Below, in pieces: positions 1-5,741 of a stretch of 5,783 bases of DNA (positions within the stretch are counted from its first letter, which is position 1; each line of letters opens with the position of its first letter). Source of the DNA: Gemmatimonadota bacterium. Lineage in GTDB: Bacteria > Gemmatimonadota > Gemmatimonadetes > Gemmatimonadales > GWC2-71-9. Below the pieces are notes generated by a model. That model had not been told where the DNA came from, did no database searches, and worked only from the letters and a program-made list of their open reading frames with translations. Position numbers and translations under genes: made by a program. The stretch is taken from the NCBI GenBank assembly GCA_003220985.1, contig QHTY01000162.1, positions 1 through 5,783 of the forward strand, read 5' to 3'.

Positions 1-13
1 AAACTCCAGCAGA

Positions 14-32
14 CTCCTCGCATTGCGAGGAG
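14..32 (+). promoter_or_regulatory. Hairpin overlapping the ribosome binding site of the DUF4389 gene
   Basis: CTCCTCGC (14-21) and GCGAGGAG (25-32) are perfect reverse complements separated by the 3-base loop ATT. The 3' arm is part of the purine tract 27-38 that serves as Shine-Dalgarno for the ATG at 41, so the 5' arm mimics the 3' end of 16S rRNA. Because the tract is a repeated GAG/GGA run, CTCCTC can also pair in a register shifted by 3 bases (30-35), which would mask it further. It could act as a translational gate or simply be the end of an upstream unit. There is no following T-run, so it does not look like a rho-independent terminator. The fold is seen directly; the regulatory role is inferred. 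Confidence 0.5.
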
Positions 33-40
33 GAGGAACC

Positions 41-667
41 ATGAACGGCCTCGAGCAGTATCCTGCGACGCTCGACATCGACTATCCCGACCGCGACCTG
101 AATCGCCTCACCACCTTCTTCCGGCCGATCGTCGTCATTCCGATCGCGATCATCCTCGCGCTCGTCACCGGACCCACGTTGCGGGTGGGCGCGGCGGACA
201 GGGGCATCGCGATCGAAGCCGGTGGCATTCTCGCCGTCGCGACCGCTCTCATGCTGCTCTTTCGGCGGAAATACCCGCGCTGGTGGTTCGACTGGAACGT
301 CGCCCTCGTCAACTTCACTACCCGCGTCATGGTCTACCTCGCGCTGCTGCACGATGATTATCCGTCCACTGATGAGGAACAAGCCGTCCACATCACGATC
401 CCATACCCTGACACGTCCGCGCTGAATCGCTGGCTGCCGCTCGTCAAATGGTTGCTTGCGATCCCGCACTACGTCGTGCTTTGCTTTCTCGGCATCGGCG
501 CTATCGTGTCCGTCGTCGTGGCCTGGCTCGTGATCCTGTTCACCGGCCGCTACCCGCGCCCACTGTTCGACTTCGTGGTCGGCGTGCTGCGCTGGTGGCT
601 GCGCGTCGGCGCCTACGCGTTCCTGCTCACGACGGACCGTTATCCCCCGTTCCGGCGCACCCCCTAA
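41..667 (+). CDS. DUF4389-like integral membrane protein with internal duplication
   Basis: This is a 208-residue membrane protein of unknown function. The start at ATG 41 is preceded by a strong GAGGAGGA tract; the upstream TTG at 23 lies inside the hairpin loop and is less likely. Hydrophobic segments lie at about residues 28-43, 60-74, 87-103, 134-167 (probably two helices) and 179-196. The C-terminal half carries the DUF4389-type signature: LFTGRYPR (166-173), LFDFVVGVLRW (175-185), then RVGAYAFLLTTDRYPPF (188-204). The N-terminal half repeats the plan: YPD 15-17 versus 122-124, LNR 20-22 versus 128-130, YPRWWFDW 78-85 versus YPRPLFDF 171-178, and RVMVYLALLHDDYP 95-108 versus 188-202. It is probably co-transcribed with the small membrane gene 11 bases downstream. 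No catalytic residues are evident and no function is proposed. The domain name is from memory of the family's C-terminal pattern. Confidence 0.85.
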   Translation: MNGLEQYPATLDIDYPDRDLNRLTTFFRPIVVIPIAIILALVTGPTLRVGAADRGIAIEAGGILAVATALMLLFRRKYPRWWFDWNVALVNFTTRVMVYLALLHDDYPSTDEEQAVHITIPYPDTSALNRWLPLVKWLLAIPHYVVLCFLGIGAIVSVVVAWLVILFTGRYPRPLFDFVVGVLRWWLRVGAYAFLLTTDRYPPFRRTP

Positions 668-678
668 CGGAGAAACCC

Positions 679-849
679 ATGGAGACACAACGCATTCGCA
701 TCGAACAGCACAGCGCGATCGGCATGCTCTGGTTCGGCGCCTGGCTGTTCACGATCGGTTTCCTGCATCTATCGTTCTGGAAGGCCCTGCTCGCCCTCGT
801 GGTCTGGCCGTTCTATCTCGGCGGTGCGTTCGCCGCGGCGGGGCACTAG
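679..849 (+). CDS. Small two-helix membrane protein, unknown function
   Basis: This gene encodes 56 residues from ATG 679 to TAG 847-849. A GGAG site at 669-672 (within CGGAGAAACCC) sits 6 bases before the ATG, which decides this start over an in-frame one upstream that would overlap the DUF4389 gene by more than 200 bases. A short polar, charged N-terminus (residues 1-12, with ETQRIRIEQ) is followed by two hydrophobic segments, about 13-31 and 33-54. Between them is a short FLHLSFWK turn, with WP at 43-44. The arrangement predicts a helical hairpin in the inner membrane. The 11-base gap to the upstream gene implies one operon, so it may be a partner of the DUF4389 protein. I recognise no named family. 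The translation signal and clean hydrophobic pattern support a real gene. Confidence 0.75.
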   Translation: METQRIRIEQHSAIGMLWFGAWLFTIGFLHLSFWKALLALVVWPFYLGGAFAAAGH

Positions 850-869
850 ACCAGCACGCGCGCATCCAC

Positions 870-889
870 CGCCCGCACCCGATCGGGCG
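870..889. terminator. Weak inverted repeat between convergent genes
   Basis: The only space between the two converging units is 44 bases. In it CGCCCG (870-875) can pair with CGGGCG (884-889) around an 8-base loop, and the inner CCCGATCGGG (878-887) is a perfect 10-base palindrome. No T-run follows on either strand, so this is at best a weak or factor-dependent bidirectional terminator, or a protein-binding palindrome. It is listed because nothing else in the gap could end transcription from both sides. Confidence 0.25.
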
Positions 890-893
890 TGAC

Positions 894-2690
894 TCAACGC
901 ACTCTCAACGCGTTGAGGATCACGGCCGCGTCGAGCGCTTCCTGCATGACGGCGCCGACGGCCGGCGTAATGTACCCCACGGTCGCGACCACCATCAGCG
1001 CGAAGCTCACGCCGAGCCCGACGCCGATGCTCTGCAGGATGATGCGCCGCATGTGGCGACTGATCGCCATCGCATCGCCGAGCCGGGCGATGTCGTCCAC
1101 CAGCAGCACCACGTCGGCCGCTTCGGCCGACACCGCCGTGCCGTGCGCGCCCATCGCGACGCCCACCGTGGCCGCGGCGAGCGCGGGGGCATCGTTGATC
1201 CCATCGCCCACCATCAGCACGTTGCCATAGCGGCGCGCAAGATCGCGCACCGCGGCAACCTTGTCGGCCGGGAGCAAATTGGCCCGGACCGTCCGAATCC
1301 CGGCCTGCGCGGCGATCGCCTTGGCCGCCGCTTCGCGGTCGCCGGTCAGCATCACCGTGTCGTTGACCCCGAACACCGCCAGGCGTTGCATCAGAGACGG
1401 CACCTGATGGCGGAGCCGGTCCGCAAACTCGATGCTGCCCGCGGGACGGCCGTCGAGCGCGACATGCGCCGCTGTGCCGTCGCCCGGGTTGTCGGGAATC
1501 GTCACGCCCGCATCGCGCAAGTGACCAATGGATCCCACGACAACCCGCCGCCCCTCGACGCAGCCCGAGACACCCCGGCCCGGACTTTCACGGAACTCTG
1601 TGACCTTGGGGAGCGCCCCATACCGCTCCCGCCCCGCATCCACCACCGCGTGGGCCAGATGATGCGACGAGAGCTGCTCGACCGCGGCCGCAACGCGCAG
1701 CACGTCGCCCTCCACGTGGGACACGCTCGGCTGCCCGAGCGTCAGCGTTCCTGTCTTGTCGAACACCACCGCCCGCGCCTGGCCAAGCTGCTCAATGGCG
1801 CGACCGTGTTTCACGATTACGCCCAGGTCGGCGGCCCGGCTGATCCCCGCGATCACCGCCACCGGGGTCGCGAGAATCAGCGGGCAGGGCGTGGCCACCA
1901 CCAGCACCGCGAGAACATTCGTCGCACTGCCGGTCGCCAAGTACGCAATTGCGCACATGAGGAGGGTGAGGGGCGTGAACCACACGGCGAAGCGGTCGGC
2001 GATGCGCTGGATCGGCGGCTTCTCTTGGCGGGCGCGTTCCACAAGCACGACGATCTGCTGATACTGACTCTGGGCGCTGGGCCGGAGCGCGCGGACGCGC
2101 AGCGCGCCGTCGAGATTGACACTGCCGCTCAGCAGATGCGTCCCCACCACGGCCCGAAGCGGCAGCGGCTCTCCGGTGAGCGCCGATTGGTCCACCGCCG
2201 ACGTGCCGTCGATCACCTCGGCATCCACGGGGACCAAATCGCCGGGACGCACCAGCAGCCTGTCGCCCACCACGACGGTGTCCACCGCAACGTCGTCGAT
2301 GTCACCGTTTCGCAGGCGGTGCGCGACTTTGGGGGCGCGCGCCATGAGGGCTTCGAGGGAGCTGGATGCGCGCTGCATCGCATACGCTTCCAACGCTTCG
2401 CCGCCCGACTGCATCAGCACGATGACGACGCCCGCGAAGTACTGCCCCAGGATAAGCGCGGTGACGATGGCGAGGGTCGCCACGATATCGGCGGCGAACC
2501 GGCCCCGCAGCATGCCGCGCACGGTTTGCCACACGAGCGGCATGCCGCCGGCGAGCAGCGTGACGAGGTAGACGAGATTCGACCGCGTGATCAACCCAGC
2601 CGCGAGACCGATGGCGGCAATGATGACCATCGGCCGGCGGCCGAGCGCCCGGGTGAGGCCCAGAACGGCTCGAACCCGAGGTGCGGGCAT
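894..2690 (-). CDS. P1B-type heavy-metal-exporting ATPase, probably P1B-5 (Nia-like)
   Basis: This 598-residue ATP-driven cation pump of the inner membrane probably exports a transition metal from the cytoplasm. All core P-type motifs are present: TGEP of the actuator domain (172-175), DKTGT with phosphorylated Asp311, TGD (449-451) and GDGIND (495-500). GRGVSG (371-376) lies in the nucleotide-binding domain. The P1B-specific HP dipeptide reads HH (343-344). About eight membrane helices are predicted, near 21-34, 38-54, 66-80, 83-96, 236-252, 256-280, 551-571 and 574-593. The metal-site helix carries TPCPL (267-271) in place of the CPC of copper and zinc pumps. QSGGE (94-98) and QEALD (583-587) lie in other helices. 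From memory, TPCP marks the P1B-5 group, whose studied member Nia handles Ni and Fe. There is no N-terminal CXXC or His-rich metal domain and no C-terminal hemerythrin domain, so this is a minimal pump. The start is fixed by an exact AGGAGG. It follows the sensor kinase by 9 bases, implying control by that system. Substrate is inferred, not shown. Confidence 0.93.
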   Translation of the reverse strand: MPAPRVRAVLGLTRALGRRPMVIIAAIGLAAGLITRSNLVYLVTLLAGGMPLVWQTVRGMLRGRFAADIVATLAIVTALILGQYFAGVVIVLMQSGGEALEAYAMQRASSSLEALMARAPKVAHRLRNGDIDDVAVDTVVVGDRLLVRPGDLVPVDAEVIDGTSAVDQSALTGEPLPLRAVVGTHLLSGSVNLDGALRVRALRPSAQSQYQQIVVLVERARQEKPPIQRIADRFAVWFTPLTLLMCAIAYLATGSATNVLAVLVVATPCPLILATPVAVIAGISRAADLGVIVKHGRAIEQLGQARAVVFDKTGTLTLGQPSVSHVEGDVLRVAAAVEQLSSHHLAHAVVDAGRERYGALPKVTEFRESPGRGVSGCVEGRRVVVGSIGHLRDAGVTIPDNPGDGTAAHVALDGRPAGSIEFADRLRHQVPSLMQRLAVFGVNDTVMLTGDREAAAKAIAAQAGIRTVRANLLPADKVAAVRDLARRYGNVLMVGDGINDAPALAAATVGVAMGAHGTAVSAEAADVVLLVDDIARLGDAMAISRHMRRIILQSIGVGLGVSFALMVVATVGYITPAVGAVMQEALDAAVILNALRVR

Positions 2691-2694
2691 CTGG

Positions 2695-2700
2695 CCTCCT
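2695..2700 (-). promoter_or_regulatory. Consensus Shine-Dalgarno of the ATPase, touching the kinase stop codon
   Basis: Read on the minus strand, AGGAGG lies 4 bases before the ATG at 2690, and its first base is the last base of the sensor-kinase TGA (2702-2700). This is the strongest ribosome site on the minus strand of the window. It selects the ATPase start and suggests translational coupling with the upstream kinase. A strong site here fits a pump made in larger amounts than its regulators. Confidence 0.8.
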
Positions 2701-3770
2701 CAGTTGGCTGGTAGCGCGGGGATATCCACTTCGAAGCGGGTACTCTGGCCGGCGGCGCTCGACGCGCGAGCCACGCCGCCGTGCAGACGCGCGATGGACG
2801 CAACCAGGGCGAGGCCGAGCCCGGTGCCGCCGCCGTCGGTGCGAGTGCGGGCGGGATCAGCGCGATAGAACGGCTCGAACAGATACGGCAAGTCCGCCGC
2901 GGCGATACGGGGCCCCGAGTTCTCGACTGCGAATCGCAGACCGCCACCGGCGGGAATCGGCTCGAGCCGCACCTGGATTGTGCCGCCCACGGGCGTGAAC
3001 TGCAGCGCATTCTCGAGCAGATGATCCACCAATCGTACCATGAGCTCCGGGTCCACGAGCACGGTGGGCTGCGGGACACGGAGTGTGCCCGCGACGCTGA
3101 GGTCGCGCTCCGCGAACCGTTGGCGCAGCCGATCGAGCCGTTCTCCGACGAGCCGCTCGACATCCGTCGCCACTCGCTGCGCCGACACCAGGTGAGCCTC
3201 GGCTCGCGTCACGAGCAGCAGGTCCTCGCTCAGCTCGGTCAGCCGCTCGATCTCCTCGAGCCCGCTGCGCAGCACGCGCTCGTATTCTCGTTGGCTCCGC
3301 GGCGCGCGGAGCGCCACCTCGATTTCGCCGCGTAGCGCGGTGAGCGGCGTCCGCAGCTCGTGACTCACATCCGCCGTCAACCGCCCCTGCGAGGCAAAGC
3401 CGCGCTCCAGCCGCTCCAGCATGCGGTTCAAGACCGCCACCAGACCTTCGTATTCCTCGGTATCGGCGTGGGCCAGAATCCGCTGATCCAGCGTCCCCGC
3501 TTCGATGCCGGTGGCCTGCGCGGTGATTTCGGTGACTGGTCGAACGGCGGACGATGTGAAGTGCCAGGCGCCCATCAGGGTCGCCGCAGTTCCCGCCACG
3601 ACGATGGACGCCAGCACCAGCAGCAGATCACGCCGCAATACATCCGGGGGGACGGACTCCTGGAGCGCTCGAGAAGCGGCCCAGTAGAAAGCTCCCGTCG
3701 CGAGGAGCAACCCTGCGGCCATCGTCGCCGCAAACCGCAGCGCCAGCTTGCGGCGCAGCGATCCGCTCAC
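2700..3770 (-). CDS. CusS-like membrane sensor histidine kinase
   Basis: This is the membrane histidine kinase of a two-component system, 356 residues from GTG 3770. That GTG overlaps the response-regulator TGA as GTGA, with GGAGG just upstream though only one base away. The open frame continues to 3920, but that extension lies inside the regulator gene. Order: TM1 about 13-32, a loop of only about 16 residues (33-48), TM2 about 49-70, HAMP about 71-125 (with the conserved RPV at 77-79), and the H-box VSHELRTPL (135-143) with phospho-acceptor His137. The N-box is around Asn254, the G1 box is VENSGPRI (282-289), the F-box is LFEPFYRAD (297-305) and the G2 box is GGGTGLGL (313-320). Asn in place of Asp in G1, and the FYRxDPxR pattern, are features I associate with the CusS/CopS heavy-metal kinases. 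It should phosphorylate the adjacent regulator. The oddity is the near absence of a periplasmic sensor region, unlike CusS, so the metal signal may be read within the membrane or not at all. Confidence 0.92.
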   Translation of the reverse strand: MSGSLRRKLALRFAATMAAGLLLATGAFYWAASRALQESVPPDVLRRDLLLVLASIVVAGTAATLMGAWHFTSSAVRPVTEITAQATGIEAGTLDQRILAHADTEEYEGLVAVLNRMLERLERGFASQGRLTADVSHELRTPLTALRGEIEVALRAPRSQREYERVLRSGLEEIERLTELSEDLLLVTRAEAHLVSAQRVATDVERLVGERLDRLRQRFAERDLSVAGTLRVPQPTVLVDPELMVRLVDHLLENALQFTPVGGTIQVRLEPIPAGGGLRFAVENSGPRIAAADLPYLFEPFYRADPARTRTDGGGTGLGLALVASIARLHGGVARASSAAGQSTRFEVDIPALPAN

Positions 3771-4453
3771 GCCTCCGCTCGATCCGGTGTCTGCAGGCGG
3801 AACCCCACGCCGCGGACCGTCTCGATCAACTCGTAGCCGGTCGCCTGGCGGAGCTTTCGCCGGAGGTTGCCGACATGCACGTCCACCACGTTGCTCTCGG
3901 GATCGAAGTGCATGTCCCACACTTTTTCCAACAATTCCGTGCGGCGCACTACTTCCTCCGGATGCAGCAGGAAATGCTGCAGCAAGTGGAATTCCTTGGG
4001 CGTGAGATCCAGACCCTTGCCGTCGACGCGAGCCTTGTGCTTCAACCGATCGAGCTCCACCGGGCCGTACTTCAGTACCTCCGTGCGGCCGGCGCCCCCG
4101 CGCCGCACCAACGCGCGTACGCGGGCGAGCAGCTCGTCGAACTTGAACGGCTTGGTGAGATAGTCGTCGGCACCCGCATCGAGTCCGCGGACCACATCCT
4201 CCGTGGTATCGCGGGCCGTCAGCATGAGGATCGGGGTGGCTCGCCCCTCACGCCGCAGCTCCGCCGCCATCTGGAGCCCCGTCTTCTTCGGAAGCATGAC
4301 GTCCAGCACGAGCATGTCGTAGTCGTAGACGTGCGCCAGCATCATTCCTTGATCGCCGTCGCCCGCTACGTCGACGACGTACCCCTCCTCACGCAGGCCT
4401 TGTTCGATGAAACCCGCGACCTTCCGGTCGTCCTCCACCACGAGAATCTTCAT
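3767..4453 (-). CDS. OmpR/PhoB-family response regulator (CusR/CopR-like)
   Basis: This is a 228-residue DNA-binding response regulator. The receiver domain (1 to about 115) has the acidic pair Asp8/Asp9, phospho-acceptor Asp51 in LVLDVMLP, Thr79 in LMLTA and Lys101 in LTKPF, so every activation residue is present. A linker leads to a winged-helix DNA-binding domain (about 125-222), with LTPKEFHLL opening it, VWDMHFDPESNVVDVHVGNLRRKL as the recognition region and the terminal hairpin motif TVRGVGFRL. The VWDMxFDxxxNVVDVHV stretch is what I remember as typical of the CusR/CopR/CzcR metal-response branch. An in-frame TAA lies 12 bases upstream of ATG 4453, so this is the earliest possible start, yet there is no Shine-Dalgarno sequence. 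Its end overlaps the sensor kinase start by 4 bases. It probably activates this operon, including the ATPase, and is a likely acceptor for the upstream GAF kinase as well. Confidence 0.95.
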   Translation of the reverse strand: MKILVVEDDRKVAGFIEQGLREEGYVVDVAGDGDQGMMLAHVYDYDMLVLDVMLPKKTGLQMAAELRREGRATPILMLTARDTTEDVVRGLDAGADDYLTKPFKFDELLARVRALVRRGGAGRTEVLKYGPVELDRLKHKARVDGKGLDLTPKEFHLLQHFLLHPEEVVRRTELLEKVWDMHFDPESNVVDVHVGNLRRKLRQATGYELIETVRGVGFRLQTPDRAEA

Positions 4454-4459
4454 GAAGAG

Positions 4460-4465
4460 AGGTTA
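4460..4465 (-). promoter_or_regulatory. Possible -10 element for a leaderless regulator transcript
   Basis: Read on the minus strand, TAACCT (a TANNNT-type -10 box) ends 6 bases before the regulator ATG, and no Shine-Dalgarno lies between. That is the geometry of leaderless mRNAs known from other bacteria. A -35 match is poor: TTTAGA lies upstream but about 21 bases away, too far for a standard promoter. The missing ribosome site is seen directly; the promoter is a guess. The alternative is read-through from the GAF kinase gene with weak re-initiation. Confidence 0.2.
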
Positions 4466-4496
4466 GCCGGGCGGCGTTGAACCGTTTCTAAAGGAT

Positions 4497-5714
4497 TCAT
4501 GAAGGAAGCTTCAGGATGAACGTGGCGCCGCCGCTGGGCGTCTCCTCCACTGTAAGCGACCCGCCAAGCGCGGCGGCCAACCGTCGCGAGACGGGGAGGC
4601 CAAGGCCGGTACCGAGTCCGGAGTGCGGTTCGAAGCGCTCGAACGGTTCGAAGATGCGCTCCTGCTGCTCGACCGGCACGCCCGGTCCGTGGTCGATCAC
4701 GGAGAACACGGTCTGCCCGGACCCTTCCGCGACGGCCAGCTCGATCCCCGATGCTTCGGGGCTGTGGCGGATAGCGTTCGACAAGAGATTGAGCAGGATC
4801 TGCTCGAGGCGCATCGGATCGGTGCGAATGATCTCACGTGAGCCATCGGTCCGTGCCGCCAGCCGCAATCCCTTGGCGCTTGCCGCCGGCTCGCTCGTGG
4901 TCAGCGCCCGTTGTACGGCCGTCCGCACGTCCACGTCCCGCATCACGGGCTGGACCTTGCCGGCGTCGAGGCGCATGAGGTCGAGGAAATTGTTGAGGAG
5001 GACGATCGTGTGGTCAGCCGCTTCGTACACCTCGCGCGCCGCTTGCTCCGCGGTGTCGGGAGATTTGCGCCGAACCAGCCGCTCGGCCCACCCATAGACG
5101 CCGGTCAGTGCGTTGCGCAGCTCATGATTCATCATCGCAAAAAAGAGATCGCGCTGGCGCTGCATCGCCCGGATCTGGCCGAGCAGCCCCGCATTCTCGA
5201 CGGCCACGGCGGCCTGCGACGCCAGAAGCACCGCGATCGCTTCGTCTTCGTCGTCGAACTCGGCGGCGCCGATCTTTTCGGTGAGATACAGATTCCCGAA
5301 CACACCGCCCGGACTCTTCACCGGAACGCCCAGGAACGACTTCATCGGGGGATGGTGCGGTGGGAAACCGTAGCGCTGCGGATGGCGGTTCAAATCGGCG
5401 GTCCGAATCGGCTTCGCTTCATGGATCACGTGCCCCAGCAGGCCGTGTCCGCGCGGCAGGTCCCCGATGCGCGTGCGCGTCTCGGCGTCGACTCCGGACG
5501 TCACGAACTGTACCAGCGACTGGCGGTCAGCGCCGACGACCCCGAGCGCCGCATACCGGGCTCCGACGACCTCGCGCGCCGCGTCCACGACTTCTTGCAG
5601 GACTTGATCGAGCTCGTGGCGCGAGAAGATCGCCACGCCGGCCGCCAGCAGGCGTTCGAATCGCTCCCGTATGCGCGTCGCTTCGAGTTGTGGGGTCACG
5701 GCATCACGCGTCAA
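4497..5714 (-). CDS. Soluble GAF-domain histidine kinase with DosS/DosT-like putative heme GAF
   Basis: This is a 405-residue cytosolic kinase without membrane segments. A GAF domain (about 25-175) comes first. It contains GARYAALGV (51-59), LPRGHGLLG (86-94), YGFPPHHPPMKSFLGVPV (115-132) and GNLYLTEK (140-147). From memory this follows the heme GAF-A of Mycobacterium DosS closely, with His121 at the DosS proximal ligand His149, Tyr143 at distal Tyr171, and Gly58 at Glu87 (Gly in DosT). The kinase core then has the H-box MNHELRNAL (195-203, His197), N-box Asn313, G1 DHGPG (341-345), F-box IFEPFERF (354-361) and G2 GLGTGLGL (366-373). The core is HisKA/HATPase_c, unlike the HisKA_3 core of DosS. 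The start is TTG 5714 with a weak AAGAAG upstream and a TAG five codons before it; GTG 5699 is the alternative. No dedicated regulator follows except the one 43 bases downstream. Heme binding is inferred. Confidence 0.9.
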   Translation of the reverse strand: MTRDAVTPQLEATRIRERFERLLAAGVAIFSRHELDQVLQEVVDAAREVVGARYAALGVVGADRQSLVQFVTSGVDAETRTRIGDLPRGHGLLGHVIHEAKPIRTADLNRHPQRYGFPPHHPPMKSFLGVPVKSPGGVFGNLYLTEKIGAAEFDDEDEAIAVLLASQAAVAVENAGLLGQIRAMQRQRDLFFAMMNHELRNALTGVYGWAERLVRRKSPDTAEQAAREVYEAADHTIVLLNNFLDLMRLDAGKVQPVMRDVDVRTAVQRALTTSEPAASAKGLRLAARTDGSREIIRTDPMRLEQILLNLLSNAIRHSPEASGIELAVAEGSGQTVFSVIDHGPGVPVEQQERIFEPFERFEPHSGLGTGLGLPVSRRLAAALGGSLTVEETPSGGATFILKLPS

Positions 5715-5741
5715 AATGCTTCTTGGCGCCTACAGTGACAA
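5713..5741 (-). promoter_or_regulatory. Candidate sigma70-type promoter for the minus-strand operon
   Basis: On the minus strand TTGTCA (5741-5736, five of six bases of the -35 consensus) is followed after exactly 17 bases by CATTTT (5718-5713, three of six of the -10 consensus). The -35 lies within GTGAATTGTCAC (5746-5735), an inverted repeat with 4-base arms that could be an operator half. TTGTCA/TGACAA is also the half-site of the E. coli CusR box as I remember it, but only one copy is seen. If transcription started here it would begin near 5706 and favour the GTG at 5699 as start of the GAF kinase. The match is weak at -10, so this is tentative. Confidence 0.3.

Noticed and set aside
448..678. 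An in-frame upstream extension of the 56-residue protein
   Set aside because: It lies in another frame of the DUF4389 gene, is Arg-rich, and the ATG at 679 has its own ribosome site.
1053..2714. A 553-codon open frame on the + strand opposite the ATPase
   Set aside because: Its predicted product is rich in Arg, His and Ala with no domain pattern or hydrophobic core, as expected for the antisense of a GC-rich gene. The minus-strand frame carries all P-type ATPase motifs.
2591..3163. A 190-codon minus-strand frame spanning the kinase-ATPase junction
   Set aside because: Ser/Arg-rich shadow of two well-supported genes in other frames.
3771..3920. A 50-residue N-terminal extension of the membrane kinase
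   Set aside because: It would overlap the response-regulator gene by about 150 bases and is Arg/Gly/Pro-rich. The GTGA overlap at 3770-3767 gives a normal start just before the first membrane helix.
4470..4496. A terminator between the GAF kinase and the regulator
   Set aside because: The 43-base gap holds only a very short GCC...GGC pairing and no T-run, so nothing supports transcription ending there.
4911..5738. A 275-codon open frame on the + strand opposite the GAF kinase
   Set aside because: No recognisable motif and low-complexity His/Arg content; the opposite strand encodes intact GAF, HisKA and ATPase boxes.
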